From positions 120,300,951-120,364,950 of the forward strand of contig OZ024824.1 in assembly GCA_964016985.1 (NCBI GenBank): 64,000 nucleotides of DNA, in the 5' to 3' direction. Position 1 is the stretch's first letter. Every line of letters starts with the position of its first letter. Position numbers and translations under genes: made by a program. Source of the stretch: Anodontia alba. Lineage: Eukaryota; Mollusca; Bivalvia; Lucinida; Lucinidae. Below the pieces are notes generated by a model, which did not search any database, was not told the DNA's origin, and worked only from the letters and a program-made list of their open reading frames with translations. Below are positions 54,473 through 64,000 of the stretch, piece by piece.

Positions 54473-55482
54473 GACTTATTGAATCACTACCAAATTTAAT
54501 TTTTGACGGTACACGTATCAAATTTGTAACAGAACATAAACATTTGGGTTTAACATTTAGCAATAATGGACAATGGCATGACCATATTGAAAATATCCTT
54601 AAAAGTGCTTCTAAAGTTATTGGTATAATGAGGAAACTCAAATATACATTTAGTCGTGTTGCTCTAAACCAAATATACCTTTCATACTTACAGCCCATCA
54701 TCGAGTATTCTTGTGTTGTATGGGACGGCTGCACAGAAAGAGACATTGAGTCTCTCCAAAAACTTCAGAATGAAGCTGCCCGCATTGTTACAGGCTTAAC
54801 AAGATCAGTTTCCTTAGATAACCTTTACAAAGAGAGTGGGTGGGTGTCACTTATCGAAAGACGGAAGCAGCAGAAACTTATCTTCATGTATAAATCAGTT
54901 AATGGTCTTGTTCCTTCATATGTGTCTGATTTAATTCCTCCGCTTGTTGGAGAAACAAATGCCTATAATTTACGAAATAATAACAATATTACTGTTCCCT
55001 TTTGCAGGACTGAAATTTCCCGAAAATTATGTATTCCTTCGTCTTTTTCGGCATGGAATTCGCTTGACATAGAATTACGTAATTCACCGTCTTTGTCTAG
55101 CTTTAAGTATCAGTTGAAAAAAACACAAAATAATTCAATAGTTCCAACATACTACAAAGTTGGTAGTAGATACATCTCAGTCCTACATGCAAGAATTAGA
55201 AACAACTGTAGTAATTTATTTTATGATCTATATATTAATCATCTGTCACCAAGTCCTACATGCAGCTGTTCTGAAGAAGTTGAAGATGCAGAGCATTATT
55301 TCTTTAGATGCTCACACTTTATCAATGAACGAATTGCACTGTTTCGATCAACGAGGAATTTCAACCCACTAAATGTTAATAAACTTTTGTTTGGAAATGA
55401 AAATCTCACACCAGAAGAAAATGTTACTATTTTCAAAGCCGTCCAAACTTTTATCAAGGACACCAGAAGGTTCACCGATTAG
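54466..55482 (+). pseudogene. LINE reverse transcriptase, thumb and zinc-finger C-terminus
   Basis: This continues the preceding domain in another frame, legible from about 54466 (LRLIESLPNLIFDG, KHLGLTFS). It includes YLQPIIEYSCVVWDGC, LQNEAARIVTGLTR and a C-terminal CxC...H...C motif (TCSCSEEVEDAEHYFFRCSHF), then stops at 55480-55482. It was one protein with the upstream frame. Confidence 0.9.
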
Positions 55483-55900
55483 TCAGCTGTTCACTAAGGC
55501 CAGTATGACAATTCATCTTATGACATTCCATTCCATTATCTTATTATTTATTTGATTTGTATATTATTTACATTATTATACCTTTCACTCCATCACCTTT
55601 TCGTATTTTTGTAGTGCTTACATGTTTACTTTGCCATTATCATGTGTCTGAATATTGCTGTAATGAAGTTCTGTTAGGGGAGGGCCGTAACTAATGTTGG
55701 CAGAACTTGTGGCCCGACCCTATTGCTTGTTTAGATGCAATAAAATATGTTTAAACAAAAAAAAAAAAAAGCGGAAAAGTGCCTTTGAACATGCGGAAGA
55801 TGCGCATTCATATCACCCTGCGCATGCGCAAAGTGTCACCCGGGTCTTTGCTTTCCAATTATACATTCTGTGGTATCCAATGATTATTTTAGTGGACGGT

Positions 55901-56182
55901 CATCACGAAAACATGCCTATATAATTTTGACCCCCCAAAACCCCACTTCTATATAGTAAAACTGGGGTTTACATGGGTATACATTATTTTTCTTATTTCT
56001 GCTCAAAAACATAGATTGGGGTACTCGTTAGAGTAGCCTCGGTGAGGTGGTTCTAACGAGTACCAACAATCTATGTTTTGAGCAGGAATATGAAAAATAT
56101 AATTTTTTATCTGAAATTTTTCAGATTTTGGAGGTGAAATTTTCTATATACATTGTATTCGAATAGGCGTGTTTTCATAATG
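55901..56182 (+). mobile_element. MITE, family H278
   Basis: Ends CATCACGAAAACATGCCTAT and GGCGTGTTTTCATAATG. Hairpin with several mismatches (GTTAGAGTAGCCTCGGTGAG). Confidence 0.88.
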
Positions 56183-56379
56183 GACATGTTTTTGCGTGGC
56201 TCGGTCCAAATTTTGATCACGGAACTATATGGACGAAATTATCAAATGAGTGCTTATCGTATGATAAGGTAGTGCCAATACTGTAGGCATTGCCAGGACG
56301 GTCATTATGTGAAATAACTAAGAATTACAACATACGCAGATAAATACCCTGTTTGAAACCTTTACCGTGCATTTCAAAT
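56183..56379. other. intergenic spacer
   Basis: Nothing recognised. Confidence 0.3.
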
Positions 56380-56578
56380 TTACCATTCTCTGGGCAGATT
56401 CTGCAGACGACAAATTGATGATATCTTTTTCTTTTTTTTTTCCAAGACAATAGATTTTTACATTTCATGCAGCTTGTCTCCTTAATTAGGAGACAATTTG
56501 TATGAAATATCAAAGCTTATTTTTCTGGAAAAAAAAAATACTTCAACTGCTGTCTGCTGATTTTTTTACCGGTGAAGA
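56380..56578. mobile_element. MITE with CAGACGAC-type interior
   Basis: CTGCAGACGACAAATTGATG on the left and CTGCTGTCTGCTGATTTTTT on the right surround a hairpin CAGCTTGTCTCCTTAATTAG with GAGACAATTTGTATGAAAT. TTAA follows at 56579-56582. Related to 27236 and 63324. Confidence 0.68.
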
Positions 56579-56582
56579 TTAA

Positions 56583-57072
56583 ACTTAATACTCATGTTTG
56601 TTGCCGGCGCTGGACCTGAGACGGAAGCAGCGTTTGCCGAGTCTTTCACGAAATCAAACATCGAGGTCACCGATCCAGGTACTGAACGCGATCAGCTTTG
56701 TTTAACTACATGAAAAAGCCAACCGCTCTTCCAGTGTCACCATAAAAGCCGGTTTCTTCAGAAAAGCTGTAGAAGTGTCCAGTATAACTATCCCGTTATC
56801 TTTCTCCCCATCTTCTTTTGATTTCGCCCCGAAGTTACCAGACGAGGAAGGAGCCTCTACACTACCGGGGACACCTATCCGCCACGGACACATATCCCGG
56901 CTGCCGGGGTCCGAAGATGGTGGTGTTATCTCTTATCCCACTGCTGCCACAAAAATGTAGCGTTTGTAGGGTCTTCCACGGTCCAGCATCGCGGTCACCA
57001 AACCAGGTACTAACCACAACCTACGTTGCTTGATTACGTGAAAACCCACTCTGAGGGGGTGGATAGCGGGGG
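56583..57072. repeat. unassigned region with a long-spaced direct repeat
   Basis: GAGTCTTTCACGAAATCAAA ... GAGGTCACCGATCCAGGTAC (56639) and GGGTCTTCCACGGTCCAGCA ... CGGTCACCAAACCAGGTACT (56970) are related segments about 330 bases apart, both followed by a ...TTGATTACGTGAAAA-like stretch. GC content is higher than around it. Not identified. Confidence 0.4.
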
Positions 57073-57190
57073 GTAGGCATTCCCCACTTCCCTCCCCCTT
57101 ACCCCCACTTCCCTCCCCCTTTTCCCCCACTTCCCTCCCCCTGTCCCCCACTTCCCTCCCCCCCTTACCCCCACTTCCCTCCCCCAAGCA
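57073..57190. repeat. CCCCCACTTCCCTC tandem repeat
   Basis: Five or so units of about 20 bases, CCCCCACTTCCCTCCCCCTT. The glycine- and glutamate-rich minus-strand frame over it is an artefact. Confidence 0.92.
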
Positions 57191-57650
57191 AACTATTCCC
57201 TCCCGTAAATCAGAATTTTTAATATCCCCAACGCTATAATTAAATTCAAACATGACCACGCAATCTACATTCATGCAGGTTTTGACCCCAAACTACACCC
57301 CCTAATTTTTGCACCCGCTTTACAGAATAGCTAAAGATTTGCACCCTCTATTTCAAGGGGCTGCATGTGAGCCATATGGAAAACAGGTATCATAAGGTGA
57401 TGGGCCTTGATCCGGTCCTAAACTGGTCAAGAAAAAATGTGGTGGGCCTAGATCCGAGCCTAAACTGATCCACATTGACACAAAAACAGTCGTATAAATT
57501 ACTAAATCAAAACTCAAGAATACCATGTAAATCTGCATCTTCTTTTAATATTTTGGTAAGCATGATCCCACACTTGGGGGTCAGTGAGAACAATCATCTT
57601 TTTTGTGGTTTTCTCAAAAACTGAGAGTTAATTGTCGAACGTGCGTGGTG
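57191..57650. other. intergenic, with short duplicated phrase
   Basis: GGGCCTTGATCCGGTCCTAA (57402) and GGGCCTAGATCCGAGCCTAA (57444) form a short direct repeat. Nothing else recognised. Confidence 0.4.
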
Positions 57651-57654
57651 GTTG

Positions 57655-59303
57655 ACAATACATGGGCCACTTACGGACACGGACTCATGGACTTACGGAC
57701 CTATTTACAATACACGGACTGCATAACAAAATACGGTCCACTTATTCACGGATCTAACCACGGACCTACAATTCACGGATTTGACAAACCACGAACTTAT
57801 TATTCATGGACTTGACAAAGCACGGACCGTTATTTAAATTACGGACGCAATTATGATATATGAAAACAAAAATGGAGTAATATCAAAATCGGAATACGTG
57901 ACGTTATGGATAACGTGACGTTACATTGTCAGATTTTTGATACCCATCCTAATGATGGATTTGTTTCTCGAAATTCAACTGCGACGATGATGTTGTCAAC
58001 TTGTATGATAGTGCAGGCGGTACTTACATTTCAAGTGCCGCTGAAATGGCAATTGCAAACATGATGTTTAGCCCTATGCCGAAAATCTTTGTTAGACACT
58101 TTAAATGCTCTGTACAAACGATACAAATGACTGTGGTTTTACACCATTGCAAATATGGTCAGCATCCTAAATGGAATTGATCCTAGCGGCATACCATATA
58201 CTGTCTCTAAAATGGGAGATCATCTTATCAAAGGACTTGAGGATCAAAACATAACAGTTTTCCCACACAGAAAATTATCTGTTGTGCTTCATTATAGGCT
58301 TTATCTGTGATTTATTTGTTACCCATAATGATTAATGGATGAGTTAGAAGCCCTCCAAACGGACCGAACAAATATATATATATTACATTTTTACCGCTAT
58401 AGAAGATGAGATCGAGGGTTGGGATCCTGTAAAGCTAGCTTAAGCTCCCCACCCCACCCCCAACACACACACACACGCACGCACGCGCGCGCCCCAGTAA
58501 TTCATTACTGACCGTTCCAAGGCGTTACTTTCATTGTGATACTTTTTGTCAAATGTTATGTAGTGTTTCACTTTCTAATGTTTTACTTTTAACAATTATG
58601 TATGTTTAAGATAATTCAGTGAAGTTTGGGTAACAGAGTTGCCACCATTTTGGGAAAAAGTTGCCAGCTCTGCTGGCCAGCTGTTCATTTTGAGGCTGCT
58701 TAATTGTATTTTTCTGTCTTTTCCTTTGGTGTTTGGGGATAGATGTGGATCTGACTGTATCAGTTCCCTGAATTCACTTATTCACTTCGCTTAAAGTGAC
58801 TGGAATTCCACTGTTTTATATCTGCCGCATGCCAGATTCTGGCTTTATGTTCACATGTTCAAAATGCCAAAAACGGTTTCATCTAAGGTGATAAAATATC
58901 ACAGAGTTAGTACGGCAAGTCAAATTATCAAAAATATTTTTTTTTTTAGATCACAGAGACAATCAATTAAAATTATGATTTATTATTTAGTTATTTTGTA
59001 GTTTTCAATTAAATGACGATGTTATTGCTGCTACGGACCATTTACGGACCAAATTTCGGACCATAACTAACCGACTATTCACGGACCAAGGGCTTTTCGC
59101 AGACGATCTGATTGCTATAACGGACCTATGTACGGTGCACCAATTACGGACTAATTACGGACTATTCACGGACCACGGCCTACTCACGAACCAATTAGCG
59201 GTTAAGTTTACTATATTTTGCAATTAATACAGGCTATATTCAAGGACCATGGACACGGAATTTTTATTGGTCCGTAAGTCCGTGAATGGTCCGTGTTTTG
59301 TCA
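57655..59303. mobile_element. non-autonomous element with clustered ACGGAC subterminal motifs
   Basis: ACGGAC or ACGGACC recurs more than a dozen times, at 57671-57845 and again at 59030-59190. Outer ends are inverted: ACTTACGGACACGGACTCAT on the left and GGTCCGTAAGTCCGTGAATG on the right. The 1.2 kb between the clusters has no coding frame. Dense subterminal motifs are typical of transposase-binding regions, as in hAT-like elements. Confidence 0.65.
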
Positions 59304-59316
59304 CTGGGCAACGTGT

Positions 59317-59586
59317 GATTGATTTGCTTGATTGGGGTTTAATGACACGTCAACCCTTGTGGGTCATTTTATGTCGTCTTCCAGAGAAAGGGAGAAGAGA
59401 GATAGGAGATAATACAGGAGATGAAAGAGTGGGACAGGGGAGAAAGGAAAATGAATGAAAGTGAAGAAAAGAAGAAATGAAAACATTTTCCTTCTACCTT
59501 TACCTGCTGCAAAGATAGCAGGCCTTGCCCAACTGTAAGCCAATATCAATTACACGATACCTTTGCCTCACCCAACCACCCAACCC
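59317..59586 (-). mobile_element. SINE-like element, minus strand, 10-bp target duplication
   Basis: GGCAACGTGT stands at 59307-59316 and 59587-59596. Read on the minus strand, it has GATATTGGCTTACAGTTGGG, GCAAGGCCTGCTATC, a pyrimidine-rich body, GACCCACAAGGGTTGACGTG and a tail TCATTAAACCCCAA. It matches 61755-62035 on the other strand. Confidence 0.75.
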
Positions 59587-59645
59587 GGCAACGTGTATTT
59601 CGTGTTTGGAACACCTATCAGAAATTACGTGCTGGATCTTGAAGT

Positions 59646-59657
59646 TTTTTTGTTGTT

Positions 59658-59691
<34 letters not shown>
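59646..59691. repeat. poly-T tract
   Basis: T-rich run with GTTGTTG at its start, then about 34 consecutive T. Possibly the tail of a minus-strand retroelement. Confidence 0.9.
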
Positions 59692-59692
<1 letters not shown>

Positions 59693-59814
59693 TGAACAGC
59701 GCAAAAATCCTTATCACACAATCAGCAAATAAAATGATTGTCTACGGCAGACGGATAATTATTTCTAATAAAACTGCAAGCCATGCACCATGCCCCGCCA
59801 CAGCGACATATTCC

Positions 59815-59894
59815 CTATGCACTTCTGTAGTACAAGGGCTGAAAACAATCTAAGTTAAACAAGAAGAGAAGCAATAAACAGTTATTTCATAACT

Positions 59895-59928
<34 letters not shown>

Positions 59929-60972
59929 ACCAAAAGGTCTAAGTTAAAAATGCAATAAAAAGTGATAAAAAATAATTTCAGGATTCTGAAAAAAAAAAAC
60001 AATATGCATATCTTCAGACCATCCTAAAAGCCAGTGTAAAGTTTCAAAAGGATCGGCCTGAAACTGTAGGAGGAGTTGCGGGCAGAAGGTACATACTCCC
60101 TGTACATTTCTGTAGTATTAAGGCTCGAAAAAAGTCTAAGTTAAAAATGCAAAAAATGTAATAAAAAATAATTTCAGGATTCTGAAAAAAAAACAATATG
60201 CATATCTTCAGACCATCCTAAAAGCCAGTGTAAAGTTTCAAAAGGATCGGCCTGAAACTGTAGGAGGAGTTGCGGGCAGAAGGTACATACTCCCTGTACA
60301 TTTCTGTAGTATTAGGGCTCGAAAAAAGTCTAAGTTAAAAATGCAAAAAATGTAATAAAAAATAATTTCAGGATTCTGAAAAAAAAACAATATGCATATC
60401 TTCAGACCATCCTAAAAGCGCCTGTAAAGTTTGAAAAGGATTGTCCTAAAACTGTAGGAGGAGTTGCGGGCAGAAGGTGCATACTCCCTATACATTTCTG
60501 TAGTATTAGGGCTCGAAACAAATCTAAGTTAAAAATGCACAAAATGTGATAAAAAATAATTTCAGGATTCTGAAAAAAACTATGCATATCTTCAGACCAT
60601 CCTAAAATCGCCTGTAAAGTTTGAAAAGGATTGTCCTAAAACTGTAGGAGGAGTTGCGGGCAGAAGGTACATACTCCCTGTATATTTCTGTAGTATTAGG
60701 GCTCGAAAAAAGTCTAAGTTAAAAATGCAAAAAATGTGATAAAAAATAATTTCAGGATTCTGAAAAAAAAAATATGCGTATCTTCAGACCATCCTAAAAG
60801 CGCCTGTAAAGTTTGAAAAGGATTGGTCTAAAAATGTAGGAGGAGTTGCGGGCAGAAGAATAGTGGGGACGCTGACGGACGGACGGACGGACAGACGGAC
60901 GGACGGACACTCAAAATTTCAGAGGGTATAACAAAATACCCCGCCACTTTTTTGGTGGCGGGGCATAATAAT
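59815..60972 (-). mobile_element. minisatellite-core element, 193-bp monomers, minus orientation
   Basis: Five monomers contain TTTCAGGATTCTGAAAAAAA, TATCTTCAGACCATCCTAAA and TGTAGGAGGAGTTGCGGGCA. The right end (GACGGACGGACGGACAGACG, then CCCCGCCACTTTTTTGGTGG hairpin and GGGGCATAAT) is the start of this element class read backwards. A poly-A run lies at 59896-59927. Confidence 0.9.
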
Positions 60973-61500
60973 GTGGATTGCCACCGACGAACTTTCGGAA
61001 TCAAAGGGAAGTAATCAACTAGAGAGGAACCGAAATCGGACGTAAACGAATTCAATGTAAATCACGGTTGGCGGAAAACTCCTCGTCGGTGAAGTGAAAT
61101 CAACTCCGGATTCATTGTAAATATACCTGAATTTACCTTAATACGTCTATTAGATACTTCTGCTACCCATCTATTGCACTGAAGTATATAAAAAAACGGT
61201 AAAATACAACGAATTTTGGTATAACCCCCGCCCCCAAAATTTCCCTACCCCCGCCCCCTCTACCCCCGTCCCCCGCCCCCTTTACCCCCGTCCCCCGCCC
61301 CCCTTATCCCCGTATCCCCGCCCCCCTGTCCACCCTCTCCACTCTACAAGCGTCCAGCATCGGGCTTCCACAGAAAGGCTGAAGAAGTAATCGTTTTCCG
61401 TTACAAACGCACATATCGCCTCTATAATCCTCTGTATTTCGCCAAGAGTGCTGCTACTTTGTAGCGACACTGGTTTACAGCTTGATGAGGGATTTGTTTT
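60973..61500. repeat. intergenic with CCCCCGCCCC tract
   Basis: 61225-61330 is pyrimidine-rich (CCCCCGTCCCCCGCCCCC units). The rest is unrecognised; 61340-61400 vaguely recalls 56740-56800. Confidence 0.5.
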
Positions 61501-61503
61501 TAA

Positions 61504-61711
61504 CCCTTAAAGCGCCAAGCAAAATTTATAGCAGACGACATTTATTTTTACTTTTTTTTTAATTTTTGAAAGAAAACAAGTCTTGATATTTCATGTGAAT
61601 CGTCTGCTTGGCAGACGATTCACATGAAATATCATGACTTGTTTTCTTTCAAAAATTAAAAAAAAAAATTCAAAATGTCGTCTGCTGCAGTTGTGATTGG
61701 CGCTTTAAGGG
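61504..61711. mobile_element. TTAA-flanked MITE with CCCTTAAAGCGCC ends
   Basis: TTAA at 61500-61503 and 61712-61715, 208 bases. Ends CCCTTAAAGCGCCAA and TTGGCGCTTTAAGGG are a perfect match. GCAGACGAC and GTCGTCTGC lie subterminally. The long central hairpin has arms ATATTTCATGTGAATCGTCT and TTCACATGAAATATCATGAC. Confidence 0.93.
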
Positions 61712-61754
61712 TTAAAACCACCTAACAATAGATAAACTGATAGAGTACACTAGC

Positions 61755-62035
61755 CGGGGGTGGTCGGGTGGTGCGATGGTGTCATGTATCTTATGTCACC
61801 GGGGCGTCCAGCTGATATTGGCTTACAGTTGGGCAAGGCCTGCTATCCTTGTAGCAGGTAAGGGTAGGGGGTGATTTTTATTTCTTCTGTATCTACACTT
61901 TCATTCCTGTTCCTCTTTCTTCCCTGTCCCTCTCTTTCATCTCTTTTGCTATCTCTTCTGTCTCTTTTCTCCCTTTATCTGGGAGAAGACACAAAATGAC
62001 CCACAAGGGTTGACGTGTCGTTAAACCCCAACACA
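61755..62035 (+). mobile_element. SINE-like element, plus strand
   Basis: Head GGGGGTGGTCGGGTGGTGCG with a box-A-like TGGTCGGGTGG, then CAGCTGATATTGGCTTACAG, GGCCTGCTATCCTTGTAGCA, a pyrimidine-rich body, GACCCACAAGGGTTGACGTG and TCGTTAAACCCCAACA. It is the reverse-orientation relative of 59317-59586. Confidence 0.72.
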
Positions 62036-62329
62036 GAGCCTTTTGTTGTACCACGGCTCATATATGAAAAATATAAATTCCGTAGTTTACGCTTTGTTAC
62101 GTTCATTTGAAATGGAGAGTAAAATCGATCCAGAACAATAGAAGGTCGTTAACTGGCAAATCTTTTGTTTAATCTGAATAGAGAATGTTTGGTTTGATTG
62201 CAAATAACTTGTCATTGACACCGCCGTGTCCTTGGTTACATAGGCCCGTATCCATTCTAAAACAAAACCCAAATGAGCCCACTGAAGTTTAGCTTGCCAC
62301 GTTAGGCAGACGACAGATGTGGTGAGCTT
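62036..62329. other. intergenic, nothing recognised
   Basis: No gene or repeat ends seen. Confidence 0.3.
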
Positions 62330-62560
62330 TATCTCCTTACCCCATTTGAATGGACTCTTCTATCTTCACTCTGCGGTCCGGTTCATTACCAATAATAGGG
62401 GTTATCTGGTTTAGTTTTATTACCATGTTTTGTAGAAATTCCTGAATTTAATGCAAACAGTATAGACCCTGATCAGACTCCGCGTTCTGCGGCGTCAGAT
62501 TTGGGTCTACACTGTTTGCCAATGTCCCTTTTATGGGACGTTAGGCATAAATAGGTTAAT
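62330..62560 (-). mobile_element. MITE, family C230
   Basis: Inverted copy: hairpin arms AGACCCTGATCAGACTCCG and CGGCGTCAGATTTGGGTCTA, then TGTCCCTTTTATGGGACGTT, GGCATAAATAGGTTAA. Confidence 0.78.
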
Positions 62561-62788
62561 CTTTCGAAATACACTTGACATTTCAAATCGTCTCCAAATA
62601 AAATAATTTGAACGTAAAATCCCCCAATTTTTTATTTAATAAAAGCTATTTTTCTGTTTTCAGAGCAAAATATGGATTAAAATGATCTGCAACATAAGAA
62701 ACTGGGGCCGGACAACGAAGACCCAGATCGGACTGCGCATTCTGTTCAGGGTTTCGTTGTCCGCTTACATAATCATTGGATATTGTAG

Positions 62789-63066
62789 CATTACGAAAAC
62801 ATGCCTATATAATTTAGACCCCCTTAAACCCCACTTTTCTATACTAAAACTGGGATTTACAGGGTTATGCATTATTTTTCTTATTTCTGCTCAAAAACAT
62901 AGATTGTGGTACTCGTTAGAACCGCCTCGCCGAGACGGTTCTAACGAGTACCCACAATCTATGTTTTGAGCAGAAATATGAAAAATATCAGATTTTTTTA
63001 TCTGAAAAATTTATGTTTTTGGAGGTAAAAGTTTCAATATATCTGAATAGGCGTGTTTTGGTAATG
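62789..63066 (+). mobile_element. MITE, family H278
   Basis: Ends CATTACGAAAACATGCCTAT and ATAGGCGTGTTTTGGTAATG. Central hairpin GTACTCGTTAGAACCGCCTC, GCCGAGACGG and complement. Confidence 0.92.
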
Positions 63067-63323
63067 ATATTGATAAAAAGAGACAGCCAGACTCAGCTTC
63101 AAGTCTTCACTGGATGTATGTCAGAAGGTACATTTTCTCACGTTGAAATAAGTCTGATAATAAGTAAATTCAGCATGCTACATGTTAATAGCTCTACTGT
63201 CACTTGTCAGTTTAAAACATTATACATTGATTTTTCAAAATTGATCCAAAACTGAACTCTGTGCTGATCGCTAGGAGTTGCAGATTTCCGATGCATTGTT
63301 TAAATATTTATTATTTACATTAA

Positions 63324-63530
63324 CGCTTAGCACTCTGGGTAAAATTTTCAACAGACGACATACTGAAATATTTTTCTTATTTTTTTCCAAGAAAACGGAT
63401 TTTAATACTCCCTGCAGATTGTCTCCAATGGAGACAATTTGCATGAAATATCAAAATCTGTTTTCTGTGGGGGAAAATATGAAAATATCATCAATGTGTT
63501 GTCTGCTGCATTAACACAGATTGGTAAAGG
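63324..63530. mobile_element. TTAA-flanked MITE with CAGACGAC-type interior
   Basis: TTAA at 63320-63323 and 63531-63534. CAACAGACGACATACTGAAA left and TGTTGTCTGCTGCATTAAC right. Hairpin CAGATTGTCTCCAATGGAGA with CAATTTGCATG. Confidence 0.75.
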
Positions 63531-63534
63531 TTAA

Positions 63535-64000
63535 ATACTCATGAAATGTGATTAACAAATAGTGGAGAGACAAGACACAGTTACGATATAAGATCTTCTT
63601 CAGCGGTGCACGGTGACAGACAATTCATGAAATCGTGTAGGATCGGTGCAGTGATTATTTGATTGACAAATTTCTTTGTTACGTCTAGGTCGTACAGGTA
63701 TTTCAATGTTAGTTTTGATAAGTAGGATAAAAGTATTAAACTACTGTACAAAATTGAACTATTATTTAAACAATTATTGCGCAAGGTGCTTGTAGGATAG
63801 CCGACCCAAGATAGCCTTTGAACTTTTACCGACTGACCGACAGGAAGAATCTGGGTCAGTAAAAGAAATCTGACTTGTGGTACTGAATCAGCGGTAGAGA
63901 AAATATGTGTTCATAAAATTATAAATGGACATTATCAAATGCGAAAAATACGAAATTGCTTAAAAGAAAAGCAATTGTATGAAAAAATACAGAGGTTGCT
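63535..64000. other. right end of window, nothing recognised
   Basis: No coding similarity, RNA or paired repeat ends seen. Confidence 0.35.

Larger units (their letters stand above)
52945..55770 (+). mobile_element. 5'-truncated LINE with poly-A and 13-bp target duplication
   Basis: AAGCGGAAAAGTG stands at 52932-52944 and, after the poly-A, at 55769-55781. The body starts inside the region between endonuclease and reverse transcriptase, so the 5' half is missing. An AATAAA at 55739-55744 precedes about 14 A residues. The fresh duplication and tail suggest a young insertion, yet two frame breaks (near 53070 and 54465) are present. Confidence 0.92.

Noticed and set aside
56933..57274. Glycine- and glutamate-rich minus-strand protein
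   Set aside because: It translates the CCCCCACTTCCCTC tandem repeat.

Overview
The window looks like nuclear DNA of a bivalve mollusc, probably a heterodont clam. It holds one spliced gene with short exons and kilobase introns, very many palindromic MITEs, transposons with minisatellite cores (often led by CTGTCCGTCCGTC runs), tRNA-derived SINEs, and mariner, Tc1, LINE and LTR-element remains. No prokaryotic signals are present. The genus cannot be fixed from sequence alone.

Gene content: the left half (854-32536) is one complete plus-strand gene, PPIL6 (cyclophilin-like peptidyl-prolyl isomerase-like 6). Eight exons join in frame to 295 codons plus stop, with AG/GT boundaries throughout. 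The isomerase domain has lost several canonical catalytic residues, as in the vertebrate family. Its seven introns are packed with transposable elements. A broken tandem copy of the exon 3 acceptor region lies just before the real exon 3. A MITE begins 12 bases after the stop codon.

Right half (32.5-64 kb): mostly intergenic repeats. Notable items are four large minisatellite-core elements (33.9-36.5, 40.9-42.9, 43.3-45.3, 59.8-61.0 kb), an intact mariner (46488-47824) nested in another DNA element, a 5'-truncated LINE with a perfect target duplication (52945-55770), an element with many CACGGAC-type subterminal motifs (57.65-59.3 kb), and SINE-like copies. One CpG-rich stretch with a perfect CRE and an E2F-like site (51.7-51.95 kb) could be a promoter, but no gene could be built from it.

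MITE family names used here. T206: TTAA-flanked, ends CCCTTGTCCTGCTGAA, 204-206 bp. H278: ends CATTACGAAAACATGCC, about 278 bp. S190: ends ATAGCTCCAGATAAGG, about 190 bp. P195: ends ACCCTAAGTATTGGGACA, about 195 bp. G248: ends CAGGGCCCAGTTGTTCAAAG, 248 bp. C230 and D200: two families carrying the same central hairpin as T206 and P195. The main hidden pattern is modularity. Families with unrelated ends share the same central hairpins, minisatellite elements with different ends share phrases inside their monomers, and one group repeatedly carries the nuclear-receptor site TCAAGGTCA.
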